DNA of 64,000 nt from Zygnema cylindricum (GCA_037447655.1 JBBHKE010002638.1:92501-156500); one strand, 5' to 3'. Shown: positions 1-11,120, numbered from the stretch's first letter. Notes: a model not told the origin generated them from the letters alone. Program-made: numbers and translations.

Positions 1-737
1 GAGGAGGTGAGATAGGAGGAAGAGGAGGGAGGAGGAACATTTTGTGTAGATGATTAGTGGTAAAGAGAAGAGATCAGGAAGGTAGCAGGAAAGGTTCAAT
101 TTGGTAGGTTTTTTTTTTTTTTTTTTTTTTTTTTTGCAGATTTTACGGCATCCAAGATTTTGGGATCTCATGGCAAAAAAAATAAAAATTGTCGTGATGT
201 AAAATTAACAAATTAGATTACAATGTTCTGAAATACTTTTTTGGATTTTTTTTTTTTTTTTTTTCTTCTTTTTTTTTTTTTTTTTTCCTTTTTTTTTTTT
301 TTTTCGTTTTGAGCCGTCTCATTTTTTTTTTTGCAATTGTTGTAGAGATTTGGGAATGGAAGAAAGCTTTGCGCCTCGTGCTTTTTGCTGTTTTTAAATC
401 TTAAAAAGCTTTGTTTTTTCCAGTGTTCCGAAAAAGCAGCAAAGTAAAATAAAAATAAATGAACAGAAGCGCTGCTTTTGTGCTGCGCACCTTCGTCACA
501 CTGAAAAAGCAGCGAATTACAATAAAAACAAATGTATGGAAGAAGCGATGTTTTTTCAGTGTTGTGTTTGGTGTACACCGGGCACATTCGGCCATCGGTC
601 GGTACAGAGTGTTACTTCTTCACCTTCGTCGCATCTACAAAAGGAGTGACTTTATGATAACTTTGTTCGCTGCTTCTGTAGTGCGGTGCACCTAGATCTA
701 AAGAAGCAGGTAAAAAATTATCTACACTACATAACAT
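1..737. other. T-rich intergenic DNA with a local duplication
   Basis: No convincing gene. There are poly-T tracts near 110-135 and 247-304. A diverged duplication of about 90 bp lies at roughly 418-570: both halves carry a GAAAAAGCAGC core followed by an A/T-rich run and GAAGCG. Short open frames on either strand here are homopolymer-driven. Confidence 0.5.
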
Positions 738-1121
738 ATGGATACAAAACCAGCTATTGTCTACATGCAGTCAAGCCTCAGCAGTACTATAATTACTATA
801 ATTGATTCTAGTGGCAATGTGAAGACTTGGTTTTCTTCGGGGATAGGTGGATTTAAAGGACTACGATGTTCAACGAATTATTATGGCCAAGCTATTGCTG
901 ACAATGTAGCGTGCATCGCGATTCAGTCAGGAATCAAAAATATAGAAGTGAAAATCCAAGTGTTAGATTATGGGAAAGACTCTTCATTACATGGTTTGCA
1001 GTTGGAGGGTTTTATAATCACAAAAATCAGTTGTATAGCACCAATGTTGCATAATGGCTGCCGTGCGCTTGAAAAATGTCGTGTGTATACACAAAGAAAA
1101 AGAGCGAGCTTTCTATTTTAG
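738..1121 (+). pseudogene. rps11: Degenerate organelle/bacterial-type ribosomal protein S11 (uS11) gene copy
   Basis: The 127-residue frame reads as the body of a bacterial/plastid/mitochondrial uS11. In order: an STIITIIDSSGNV segment matching the family's NNTIITxTDxxGNV; SSGIGGFKGLRCST for SAGxxGFKGxRRST; a central IAIQSGIKNIEVKI helix-strand; and near the C-terminus HNGCR, the most diagnostic uS11 motif, before a basic tail. Several conserved residues are changed: the GPGxGRxxALRAL loop reads VLDYGKDSSLHGL, TPxPHNGCR reads APMLHNGCR, and an Arg is replaced by Cys. The basic N-terminal extension is missing and stops lie in frame just upstream. Many changes fit C-to-T decay. In the intact organelle uS11 binds 16S rRNA in the small subunit. 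Most likely this is a nuclear copy of organelle DNA, or a third bacterial fossil like the serS and ABC copies elsewhere in the window. A still expressed divergent gene cannot be excluded. Confidence 0.6.
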
Positions 1122-1765
1122 TAGGAATTCTTTGATCAATTCCGTAGCACGTAACCCATCATTAGCTAAACAATTTTCTGGGCGAACGTACGGTGTCCAT
1201 ATGTTTCACGTTATGTATACGTAACATATGTTAGAGACTGGCTCGGTACTTGCAGTGAGGAGATGCTTTGTTTTGCATTAGGCTCACGTAGCAGTTATAT
1301 GCTTATTCTTGCTCTGCTTCAAAAAGAAGAGGAGTGCAAGGTGTGAAGTGCGCAGGTTTTTTGGCAAAAGCAAAGAAGAACAACAAAGGTACGAAGAACG
1401 CGGCGAACTACAAGCACGTGCGCACCACTTTTTTGGGACGATGAGCATCCATTTTTTTATGAAAGACAAGGCCAAAAATGTAACCCCATTAATAACGGTA
1501 AATAGTTTCCTAATTATATGAAATTTACACTCGATTAGAGATCGTCTCAAATCACCCTAGATGAGCTATTATGTTTAAAAGTTGTGCTACAAAAACAACA
1601 AATGTGGTATATAACCAATCCCCCACCTTAATGGTAATTTAGAACCAATTGTAGTCTTGTTGATTTTTTTATATTCATGTATACTAAATGTTAATAGTCA
1701 ACATTTTATAATTAGTTACAAAAATAACTTATGCTGTTATTACCTTACTAGTGTTAAACACTATT
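1122..1765. other. Intergenic, no recognised feature
   Basis: Mixed-composition sequence with no coding, RNA or transposon signature that I can support. Two short overlapping frames at 1284-1550 on opposite strands have no recognisable family features. Confidence 0.4.
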
Positions 1766-1774
1766 TATAGCAAG

Positions 1775-2745
1775 ACTTAATAAAAAAAAAAGTACAATGG
1801 TAAACCATCAGAGTACATGGAAACAAAAAAAAAGCAAAAACGAAACTGAAAAATGGAAAGAGGGTGGAAAAAAACAAAAATGAAAAACTGGTCGAAACAA
1901 AGAAAGAAACAAGGTCAATCCAACAAAGGACATGGAATGTGACAAAACAAGGACAAAAACAGCAACAAAATAGCGTGCCCAAAACAAAAAAAACTACCCA
2001 ACCAAACTTTAACATAGCTAGAAAAAAATTACTAAAAGACAAAAAAACCACGAGAACCAACGAAAAACCGAAAAATATACTGAAACTGGAAAAAATACTA
2101 AACACAAACCCTCTAGTCTCCGAGGAGCGCGTCAAGGGAGATTTGGAAAACGTCGACCATCCATAACAAAAATAGGAGACCAAAAGAGGGTGCAATTTTG
2201 CACTCGTTGTAAAGCCACATATAAAGACGATAAAAAGAAGGAAGGACAAAAGGAGAGAGGGCTCCAAAGGCTCCTCCCATCAAAAGAACCTTGACCACAA
2301 GCACAAGATTTGTCCGGTTTCTTCTTTGTCTCCACTTTTTTTATTGTTCCTATGTTACTTAGATGGTTTACCATCGTGCTTTCGTAAAGAAGTCTTATTA
2401 GACATATGTATAATATACGAAGGCATGATTTTTTTCAGGTCTCTGGTACGTCTCCACGTCCACGTTTATATCTATTTTTTTTTTCCCATGAAATCAGATG
2501 GTTTCCCGTCGTGTTTTCTTGACAAGTCTCATTCTTATGGTGAGAAGATTGTCAATCACTTTTTTTTGTTTTCATGTACTCAAATGGTTTGCCATCGTGC
2601 TTTTTTAATTAAGTCTTGTTTTTATGGTGATAAGGTTCTCCTTTGTCATCCATTTTTTTTAGTGTTCCTATGTACCCAGATGGTTTACCATCGTGTTTTC
2701 TTGATAAAATTTTCTTTTATTTATTTTATTCATTTTTTCCAAAGC
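1775..2745. repeat. Dispersed palindromic repeat region (GATGGTTTACCATC family)
   Basis: The left end (about 1795-1825) carries CAATGGTAAACCATC followed by AGAGTACATGG. The right part (about 2340-2710) carries four spaced copies of the reverse orientation (for example CCAGATGGTTTACCATCG near 2680), each about 100 bp apart and followed by a TTCTTGA/AAGTC block. The ends are therefore inverted relative to each other. A third copy of the left-end sequence occurs at 30400-30440. This looks like a transposon-derived family, but no coding sequence survives. Confidence 0.5.
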
Positions 2746-3214
2746 AACTCCCAAACAACCAAATATCTCGACCGTCATCGGAATAAAATCATCCATCCTT
2801 CCAATGATGCCTAAAACATTTGCGATTAATAACGTTTAATCGAAGCCCTTTTTATTTTTTCATTATTGGGTAGTAAATCAAAATGTAACATTAATTGCGT
2901 GTGTGGTTCGATATGCTGCCTTTGCACCATATCCAAATTAAATTTAGAAAATACCATAACATAAAAAAAGACAAATTCTCAGCTCCGCAAAACCACAAAC
3001 CATTTCAATAGGAAATGAATATTTTATATCAATAATAATAAAGTGAATATTTTTTTAAATTCAATAAAATGCTGTAATCTAGCTAGGCGCATACTGGTTT
3101 TGCATCATAATATTGAAGTATCAAAACTTCAGTAACTTTTGTTTACAAAGATTACAATAAGCAAGCTACACGCCAGAAGTAATTGGCTAAAATTCAAAAA
3201 GGGTTGTGACAAGT

Positions 3215-3475
3215 AGTAACTAAAAACCGTGTCAAAAAATCGTGACAGAAAAACGTGACGAGAAATTGTAACAAAAATCGTGACGGAAAAAACGTGACGA
3301 GAAATTGTAACAAAAATCGTGACAGAAAAAACGTGACAAGAAACTGTGAGAAAATTCGTGACAAAAATTCGTGACAGAAAAACGTGACGAGAAACTGTGA
3401 CAAAAAACGTGTCAAAATGTGACAAAGTGTGACAAAATGCAACAACATGCGACAACATGCGACAGAATGTAACAA
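3215..3475. repeat. AT-rich minisatellite, CGTGACRGAAAAACGTGACGAGAAA unit
   Basis: Diverged tandem units of about 36-40 bp built from CGTGAC, GAGAAATTGTAAC and related blocks, grading into TGCGACAA-type units at 3420-3475. The apparent minus-strand proteins rich in Phe, Val and Thr are translations of the repeat and are not genes. Confidence 0.75.
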
Positions 3476-3586
3476 ATAGCTATCAAAGTAAGAAAAGATA
3501 ATAATTTATTGAAGTACAATGTGTCTAAGAGAAAAGATTATATTAAAAAAATATAATTTTTTTAATATTTCTAACATTCACATCAA

Positions 3587-3659
3587 GGGGGTGTAGCTCA
3601 TATGGTAGAGCGCTCGCTTTGCATGCGAGAGGTACGGGGATCGATGCCCCGCGTCTCCA
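3587..3659 (+). tRNA. tRNA-Ala (anticodon UGC)
   Basis: A 73-nt cloverleaf. The acceptor arm is GGGGGTG with CGTCTCC and discriminator A, the D-arm region contains TAGCTCATATGGTAGAGC (A box), the anticodon loop is CTTTGCA with anticodon TGC, and the T arm is CGGGGATCGATGCCCCG (B box). No intron and no encoded CCA, as expected for a eukaryotic nuclear tRNA gene. It is base-for-base the same as the copy at 21631. Confidence 0.95.
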
Positions 3660-4284
3660 TCAAATTGTTTCTCTTGGGCAATTTCTCTCATTAATTTTGT
3701 TCCGCAGAGATTAGAGAGGGTGTAATATAGTAATATTTATTCGACTTAGAGCGTTGTTCCATTAGGCGGTCTCTGTAAACGTCAAAAATTCGTTTACTGA
3801 AGCGACCGTTCCATTGTGTCGGGTCAGTAACCGACATTTATTTTGCGTGGCGCATGTTGGTTGGTTACACGTAAGCAGCTATTCCGATCGTGCTAATCCA
3901 TATAGAATCTTTGGCAGCAAGTTGATAACGCAAAATTTGTAGTACTAGGTGTAAAAAGGACGTCGTACGTAATGTACGATGATGTACGAAATGTACGGTC
4001 ATGTAATAGGGAACACAGCGTCTCTAAAATATTCCCATGGCTCTCTCCTTAACGCCTCTTTTTGACCTAAAACCTCCGCAGCAGCGGTGCTAGTCTTCAT
4101 TCTCCTTCGATTTTTTCAAAATGGAACAGTTGCTGGCCATACTTATCCTCCTTAATGAACATGAAGGTAACCAATCCGAGGAATAAATTATCATTCCAAC
4201 CATCATGATGTTCCTTGTTCAAAGGAACATCATGGCAAGTTCCCAAACCTTCATAAATTTGGTTGAGGGTCTTGTCTTCCTCTG

Positions 4285-4850
4285 TCTATCTTTCAATTTT
4301 TGGCTCCGTTTTTTCCTCAGTTTTTTCTTCAGTTTTTTGCTCAGTTTATTGCTCTTTTTATTGCTCAGTTTTTTGTTCGGTTTTTTGCTTAGTTTTTCGC
4401 TCAGTTTATTTCTCAGTTTATTTTTCAGTTTTTTGTTCAGTTTTTTTCTCAGTTTTTTGTTCAGTTTTTGGCTCATTTTTTGGCTCAGTTTTTTTATAAC
4501 TTTTTTGTTCAGTTTTTTGTTCAGTTTTGGCTCAGTTTTTTGCTCAGTTTATTGCTCAATTTATTGCTCAGTTTATTTGTCAGTTTTATGTTCAGTTTTA
4601 TGCTCAATTTTTGTGTCAGTTTTTGGCTCAGTTTTCGGCTCAGTTTTTTTATCAGTTTTTTTATCAGTTTTTGGCTCAGTTTTTTGCTCAGTTTTTTGCT
4701 CAGTATTTTGGCTTAGTATTTTGGCTCAGTTATTTGGTCACGCTTTGGCACCGTCTTCTTCTCAATTTTTGTCTCAGTTTTGGGCTCAGTTTTTGGCTCA
4801 GTTTATTGCTCAGTTTATTGTTTAGTTTTTTGCTCAGTTTTATACAATAT
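4285..4850. repeat. TCAGTTTTTTGC minisatellite
   Basis: Diverged tandem units of about 15-17 bp (GCTCAGTTTTTT, GCTCAGTTTATT, GTTCAGTTTTTT). All reading frames remain open, giving Leu/Ser/Phe-rich pseudo-proteins on + and Lys/Leu-rich ones on -. These are repeat translations. Confidence 0.85.
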
Positions 4851-6299
4851 GGAATATGTACAATGTAATACTATGTAATATACAAAACATTTTAATGTCA
4901 TTGTATTATATACTGTAATACAATATAACATTCTAATGTTATATTATATATAATATATATCATTTAATGTATTGTGACATAATAAAATACAATATAAAGA
5001 TGTGTCACAATAACTTAATGTAGTATAATGTATATTTTATAATATACATTAATTTTGTTATACAATGCATTAATACTTAATAATATAACACAATATAATC
5101 ATGTACTATTATACAAAAAGAATATAATATAGTATTATATCAATGCCATATTAATGTAGCTTGTTATGTTTGTTCCCTTTTCAGTAGACTTAAATTGTGA
5201 CTGAAATACCGTGGTTTTTTATAGTTTTCGTGTTTGGTTGAACTTTGAGCCGTACAATGTTTTACTTCCAAAGGGGAATTTTTGACCACGTTTCATTTTT
5301 GTTTGTTGCTCTGTATTTTCTGTCCCTCCAGTGACGAGGAGGTATATGTTGCACTGTTATTTGTCTCTCCATAACTGTGTGGGTGTATCGGTGGTCCGAT
5401 AATCGGTGGAGCTTCACTTCTTTGAAGCACTTTGATATGGGCTTAATTTGTAGGCGTGATTTGTGTTAGGATTGGGTTTTTCTCTTGTTGCTTTGGGTTA
5501 TATTTGTAGTGTTCAATATGATAGGGAACAACCAGTTTTACATGCATTTTTTGAATCAATAATATTTCCAATAATAAAGTAGTTTGCGATTTTTTAGCAT
5601 AGGGATATATTTGTTGCAATGTTAGGAATGCTTTCCGGTCTGACAATAAATGTTTAAAGAATACATAGCAAGTAAGATTGTTTTTCTTTTTCCAATACTA
5701 TCAATGTAGGGCTTTCCTTTTTGTATACATGTACTCGCACTGCGAGTTTGAAATAAAATCACGATAATCAAATTATGCCAAAAAAACGTACCTTCTCTCA
5801 CGCTCTCTCTTTCTCTCTTCTAATGTCTTGAATTGATTTTTTTGGGTTAAATAAAAAATTATTTTGGTTAATTCCCAATGTGAATGTTTACTTTTCGAGT
5901 GCAAATATTTGCATCATCATCTAATTTTTTATTTCTAATGTTTGAAGTCAAAGTTCTATAATTCATAATCTAAATTGGACATCTTTTCATAATTCAAAAA
6001 GCATAACGTCAATTTGTTTTATAAATATTTATTTTATTTTTTATTTCTTTCAAAAGACCTCAACACCAATATCACCACCAGCCGCACAGCATCACCAGCC
6101 GCACAGAATCACCAGCCGCACAGCATCACCAGCCGCACAGCAGCAGCTGACTTGCAACAGCAGCTGCTGACTTGCAACAGCAGCTGCTGACTTGGTGCAT
6201 GCAACTGCACCAGTAGCACTAGCTGCAGCACCAGCAACAACAGCAGAACAGCAGCAGCTGTCTGCCCAACAACTGCACCAGCAACAGCAGTAGCAGCAG

Positions 6300-6795
6300 C
6301 TGTCTGCCCAACACAGCAGCTGTCTGAACAGTAGCAGCAGCTGTCTGAACAGTAGCAGCAGCTGTCTGAACAGTAGCAGCAGCTGTCTGAACAGTAGCAG
6401 CAGCTGTCTGAACAGTAGCAGCAGCTGTCTGAACAGTAGCAGCAGCTGTCTGAACAGTAGCAGCAGCTGTCTGAACAGTAGCAGCAGCTGTCTGAACAGT
6501 AGCAGCAGCTGTCTGAACAGTAGCAGCAGCTGTCTGAACAGTAGCAGCAGCTGTCTGAACAGTAGCAGCAGCTGTCTGAACAGTAGCAGCAGCTGTCTGA
6601 ACAGTAGCAGCAGCTGTCTGAACAGTAGCAGCAGCTGTCTGAACAGTAGCAGCAGCTGTCTGAACAGTAGCAGCAGCTGTCTGAACAGTAGCAGCAGCTG
6701 TCTGAACAGTAGCAGCAGCTGTCTGAACAGTAGCAGCAGCTGTCTGAACAGTAGCAGCAGCTGTCTGAACAGTAGCAGCAGCTGTCTGAACAACA
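6300..6795. repeat. 21-bp minisatellite CTGTCTGAACAGTAGCAGCAG
   Basis: About 23 nearly perfect tandem copies of a 21-bp unit, flanked at 6090-6300 and 6790-6915 by diverged units (CTGTCTGCCCAGCAGCAGCAG and others). Because 21 is divisible by three and the unit lacks minus-strand stops, all three minus frames stay open, encoding heptads such as TVQTAAA, FRQLLLL and CSDSCCY. CTGTTCAGACAG is a partial palindrome. No start context or flanking domain supports a protein. Confidence 0.9.
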
Positions 6796-7668
6796 GTAGC
6801 AGCACCTGTCTGCCCAGCAGCAGCAGCTGTCTGCCCAACAACAGATGCTGTCTGAACAGTAGTAGCAGCTGTCTGCCCAGCAGCAGCAGCTGTCTGAACA
6901 GTTGCAGCACCTGTCAAGTGTTGTCTGAAAATGAAAATCTAAATTAAATCTACAATGAAAATACATATGTGGTTTGGTTGAATGATGGATTCCATATTCA
7001 CCTACTTATATAGGCAAATAACCTATTTAAAAAAAACTAATAAATCGGTAGGAAGTGCTACACTTTGCTGTTCAAACCCTAAAAAGTGCTCTAAAATTAT
7101 GGTTCGTATTTGAACCAGGGGGTAAAATTTCAAAAACGGATTATCAAAAAGGAGTGGCAAAATTGTGAACTTTAAAAAAAAAAAAAAACAGGTTAGCAAA
7201 AAAGCGCGCAAAGTACGGAAGGATTATAAACGAGAGAGAAACGCGCACGGCAAACAGCGAAACCCTAAAAAAAAATCAAACCAAACATTTTTGAAGGGGG
7301 GAGCGTCACAGGAGGATGATGTCGGTGGGTGACATTGCATCCTCCAAGGCATAATATGCGACGTGTACCCACGAGGTCGCGCGTTCGTCGTGGAAATTGG
7401 TTCACTTTTCCACGAGGCACAATGCTATTCGTTCAGGCGCTGAAAATTGACCTACTCCGGGTCACTTGTTCCGAACTGAAAGTGTCAGACGATGGCGTAT
7501 CCGATTTGGCATCTGACGGTCCACGTTTACACCCATAAACGTGGAGAATAAAATCCGTCATTCAGTAGGCTTGTTTTTCTGACAATTTTTTTTTTTTGGT
7601 ACGGCAATGTACGAAACAGTACGACTTTCAGTAAAAATTGGCATTTTTTCCCTAATGGAACCTTGCCG

Positions 7669-7965
7669 TTAGAAAACGTTGTCGCTGCAAAAGTAGAAGT
7701 TCGTAAATAGCTAAGTTAATCTTTGACTCTCTCTCTCTTTGTTTTTCTTCCGCAGAGATTAGAGAGGGTGTGATATAGTAATATTTATTCGACTTAGAAA
7801 ACGTCACTGCAAAAGTAGAAGTTCTAAAAAGCTCTGTTAATCTTTGACTCTCTCTCTCTTTATTTTTCTTCCGCAGAGACTAGAGAGGGTGTGATACAGT
7901 AATATTTATTCGACTTAGAAATCGTTGTCACTGCAAAAGTAGAAGTTCGTAAAAAGCTCGGTCAT
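7669..7965. repeat. About 120-bp tandem repeat, first unit split by the 3.92-kb element
   Basis: Units share TTCCGCAGAGATTAGAGAGGG, GTAATATTTATTCGACTTAG and CTGCAAAAGTAGAAGTTC blocks. The left part of one unit lies at about 3697-3748, before the inserted element, and continues from 7669. Two further units follow. Function unknown. Confidence 0.75.
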
Positions 7966-8129
7966 CAGTACAGAAAGAGAAAAATTATTCGAGAGAAACG
8001 AGAGAGCAATAAACTTATCTTTTTGTTCCGACTAAAATGGCAATGGTCACTTTGTCTCTAGCGCTGCAAAAATTCCACTTCCTTAGGAAAACATTGAACG
8101 GCGGTAAAAGGTAAAAATAAAGCAAATAA

Positions 8130-9145
8130 GGGCACTTTCCCATGTGCTAAAAGTTACAGATATTTTTGTCGCTTTCCTCCATAACTTAGAAAAAAATGTG
8201 AAAATCCGCAGCCGTACCAAAAAATTGAATTGTCTTCTAGCGCGATGCGGTTTGTCATCTAGCGCGATGCAGTTTGTCATCTTGCGCGATGCAGTTTGTC
8301 GTTTAGCGCGATGCAGTTTGTCGGCTAGCGCGTTTTGACCCACTTTCGCGTCCTTCCAGCTCATATTCAAACTTTATAGAAAATCACCTCGAAAGGTGAT
8401 TTTAAATAAAGTTCCATGAGGTGAGCAAAAAGGCAGATGTTGTCTCACTTGTCGAAAGATTTTCACAATTTTTGTACGTTGAGTACCAAAAGAAAATAAA
8501 CACTGCACGTTTCCAGCCTGTGCGTGACTTTTTTCCGTGCGTTTTTTTCCGTACAGTGGTCGTGGTGGGTATCTCGACCAACAGACGCCATTTCGCAAAA
8601 GCGAAGTCCGTGAAAGCGCCTCCCTCCTCTCCCTCTCCCACTACCGCATCTATCTCACAATTTTTGCAATGAAAAACGTCAATAATGATATCAAATGAAA
8701 GATCTCTACAAACGATTTATTTTTACTATCTTTGGGCGTTTTTTGATGGCAAGTAGAGTGAGGAAGGACTAAAAAACAAAATAAAATAAAATTTGTGACG
8801 TCGATGTTGTCATAATTTGAGCCTGACGTTGACGCTGTCATAATTTGAGCGTGAAGTCAAAATGTCCAAACCCTTAACATCTACAATGTCACAAGTAACT
8901 AGACGTCTACAAACGTCGCTATTTTGTAAACGTCATCAATTGTCGCGAGTTTTGTAGTCGTCTACAACCGTCACAGATTACACCCACGTCTACCTCCGTC
9001 ACAGATTACACCCACGTCTACCTCCGTCACAATCTAAAGTAATGATTTCATTTCTTTACATAAGAATGTTATGAAAGTAGTACGGAGAATCTTCGCTAAA
9101 AACAAAGTTACAAGACTAAAGTTTCGGTTGTATGGGAAAGTGCCC
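8130..9145. mobile_element. 1.02-kb TIR element, TAA target duplication (Harbinger-type MITE family A)
   Basis: The termini are GGGCACTTTCCCATG and its inverse CATACCCA-less copy TATGGGAAAGTGCCC, flanked by TAA at 8127-8129 and 9146-9148. The interior has five copies of a roughly 24-bp TAGCGCGATGCAGTTTGTC unit (8235-8335) and a perfect hairpin AAAATCACCTCGAAAGGTG...TTTT at about 8381-8404. Relatives: a near full-length copy ending at 58250 and a truncated left end at 43176. No transposase is encoded, so the element would depend on one supplied elsewhere. Confidence 0.75.
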
Positions 9146-9402
9146 TAAGCAAGGCAGATTTTTTTTTTTACTGGTTGCGCCAGAAAAAAACTAAGCCCAA
9201 GATATAAATTCTTTCTCATTTATTGGGGAAAAAAAATCAATTTCTCGGCGAAATAATGAATATCAATGGTACTGTTTGCTAAGCAAATAATAAAGCAATT
9301 AATACTTAAAGAAAGAAAGAAAGAATCCGTTAAGAATACGCGCTCTGTTACTCCAAAAATCAAAATTTTATTGTGGATTTCTTTGTTTAAATTGCGTGTG
9401 TA

Positions 9403-9490
9403 ATGTTGGATTAGCACGTGGATGTTGGTCCAATACGGGGTAGAATATGGGAAATCCATACTCAGAGCCGCACAAAATAAATTGATACGG
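9403..9490 (+). repeat. Dispersed repeat end, inverted relative to 18985-19072
   Basis: TGTTGGATTAGCACGTGGATG, CGGGGTAGAATATGG and CCATACTCAGAGCCGC blocks are found in reverse complement at 18985-19072. The TGTTGGATT start is common for plant LTRs, so these may be two remnants of one LTR family in opposite orientations. Confidence 0.55.
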
Positions 9491-9514
9491 ACTTGCAAGG
9501 TTTTACGTTGAGAT

Positions 9515-9625
9515 GGAGGCATATTGGTTAGTGCTCTCACGTATCAAAGTGAAGGTTTCGGGTCTGAACTCCTACCGGCTCATTCTTCCCCAGAGTGAAA
9601 CATATTTCATGCCTCATATTGAGGA
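9515..9625 (+). repeat. Possible tRNA-derived (SINE-like) head
   Basis: TGGTTAGTGCTC resembles a pol III A box, and about 25 bp later GGTTTCGGGTCTGAACTCC resembles a diverged B box. No tail or target duplication was established, so this is a weak call. Confidence 0.25.
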
Positions 9626-10011
9626 AACCTAATAGGCGAATCGTCAAGCAACTCACTTCTGCGATTAAGTTTTCTTGCCAAAGGCTTTGAGTCCCCAAAT
9701 GCGAGTTAAGTTAACTTGACAACAAATTTTTAAAAAATTAACAACTTCTAGAGGTTGATAACCAGCAATAACTAAATGCTTGAGTTTTTTTTTCTTAAGC
9801 TCAAGTGATCAAATCTTAAATCTTTAATAACGAGAATCTTAGGTTAGAGTTAGTTTGTAGATTAAGAAAAGGAAGAAAACAACTCTTCATTACTGGAGAT
9901 GAAAAAAGAACTAGGCTTGCTTGAGACCATTTTTTTTTTAATGATAAAGACAAAAATTAGAGTGAAAAAAATATTTTTTCCTCTAGGAGAAAGTCTTCAT
10001 TAAAAGGGTTT

Positions 10012-11120
10012 ATGATAGATCCAGCCGATTTCAAGAAAAAAAATTCCACTTTAATAGCAGCTTATAAAGCCCAAGGTTTATTAGAAAGTGAACTAGAAAG
10101 TATAAAATGTTCTCTCAACAAAAGAAAGATTTTACGTCAGGAAATTAATAAGTTACGAGCCTTTCCGAATCGAAATGCCCAAGAAAAAAAAGAAATGGAA
10201 CAAATTACTTTGCGAAAATTACGAGAAAAAAAACTTCCTTTAGAACAAAAGTTAACCATGGAATAACAAGAACTAGAAAAAAAGATTTTTCTTTCACCTA
10301 ATTTACCGCACTTTTCGGTTCCTTTAGCTTGTTAAGGTAAATCAACTAGTCACCAAAGTGGAGTACTCTTCAGCTCTTAATAAGACTTATCGTGGCGATA
10401 AAGTGCTAAAAAAACTTTTTTCATTGATAAAATAAAGGTTTAGCTTTAGCTTGCAGGAAATTTATTCTTTATCAAGAAAAATGAAGTAGCCACTTACACT
10501 CTTTGCTTCCTTGAATGAGTGGAGAAACTCTTACAGTTATTTTCTTTTCGACCCTCCTTACTTAACAAGTGGGCACAATCTATACAAAACCTGATAGTTT
10601 CACAAATTCCAAGATGATATTTATAAAACTGAAGAAAACTACTTGTACTTGTTGCCAACGGCCGAGGTAGCTTTAGTCAATCTTTTTTAAAACCATTTTT
10701 TAACAGCACGAAAATTACCTCTTAAAATATGCGCTTATACTTCTTGTTTTCGTTACGAACGAATCGCATCTGGTCGGGCCACTAACTTTCTAATTCGCCT
10801 GCACCAGTTTCACAAAGTAGAATTGGTAAAATATTTCATTCCTATAAAGTATTAGAATTAATGTTGGTTGACGCGCGACATTTTTTGATCTTTTACAAAT
10901 TTCTCATCGGGTTATTAATTTAGCCACACACAGGTTAGGTTTTAGGATTTGTCATCGAGTTATTAATTTAGCCACAGACCAGTTAGGTTTTAGTGCCGCT
11001 AAAACCTTTAATATTAAAGTCTGGTTACCAGTCTTGAAGAAATGACAAGAAATCTTCACTTGCAGTAAGAGGGAAGATTTCCAAGCCCCGAAATCAGGGA
11101 TTCGCCATGTCCTAATGTGT
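10012..11120 (+). pseudogene. serS: Decayed bacterial-type seryl-tRNA synthetase gene
   Basis: The first 84 codons start MIDPADFKKK and form the N-terminal coiled-coil tRNA-binding arm of bacterial SerRS, with Lys/Glu-rich heptads. After an in-frame TAA (10264) the arm continues into SPNLPHFSVPLA, the family's helical-arm exit. Further pieces, in different frames and in family order: DDIYKTEENYLYLLPTAEVA (about 10613-10672, motif 1/TAE serine-site loop); [20 protein letters not shown] then [16 protein letters not shown] (about 10730-10840, class II motif 2); HRVINLAT (10909-10932 and duplicated at 10954-10977); LGFSAAKTFNIKVWLP (about 10986-11033); EIFTCSKREDFQARKSGIRH (about 11050-11110). 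Motif 3 is not seen. The piece ends where the minisatellite begins. Stops, frameshifts and a local tandem duplication make it non-functional. The functional enzyme charges tRNA-Ser. It has no introns and looks bacterial, not nuclear. Confidence 0.85.

Larger units (their letters stand above)
3749..7668. mobile_element. 3.92-kb TIR element with TTA target duplication (PIF/Harbinger-like, non-autonomous)
   Basis: TTA flanks both sides (3746-3748 and 7669-7671). The ends are imperfect inverted repeats sharing GGTTCCATTAGG/TGTTCCATTAGG cores, with further diverged complementarity inward (TTTACTGAAGCGACCG on the left against TTCAGTAGGC on the right). The flanks join to a single repeat unit (TTATTCGACTTAGAAAACG) that exists uninterrupted at about 7786-7808, which shows insertion. 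A TTA duplication is typical of the PIF/Harbinger superfamily, but no DDE transposase is visible. A short frame starting at 4121 (MEQLLAILILLNEH) is too short to assign. The interior holds the 4285-4850 and 6305-6790 repeats and a long AT-rich stretch (4850-6060) without a gene. Confidence 0.7.

Noticed and set aside
4121-4186. MEQLLAILILLNEH as the first exon of a Harbinger transposase
   Set aside because: Only about 20 codons with no downstream DDE motifs; not supportable.
6092-6966. Three overlapping minus-strand frames of 232-285 codons
   Set aside because: All are the same 21-bp repeat in different frames. The unit has no spacers, so it is not a CRISPR array either.
10012-10266. Stand-alone small coiled-coil protein
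   Set aside because: The sequence is the N-terminal arm of seryl-tRNA synthetase and later SerRS motifs follow in order, so it is a fragment of a broken gene.
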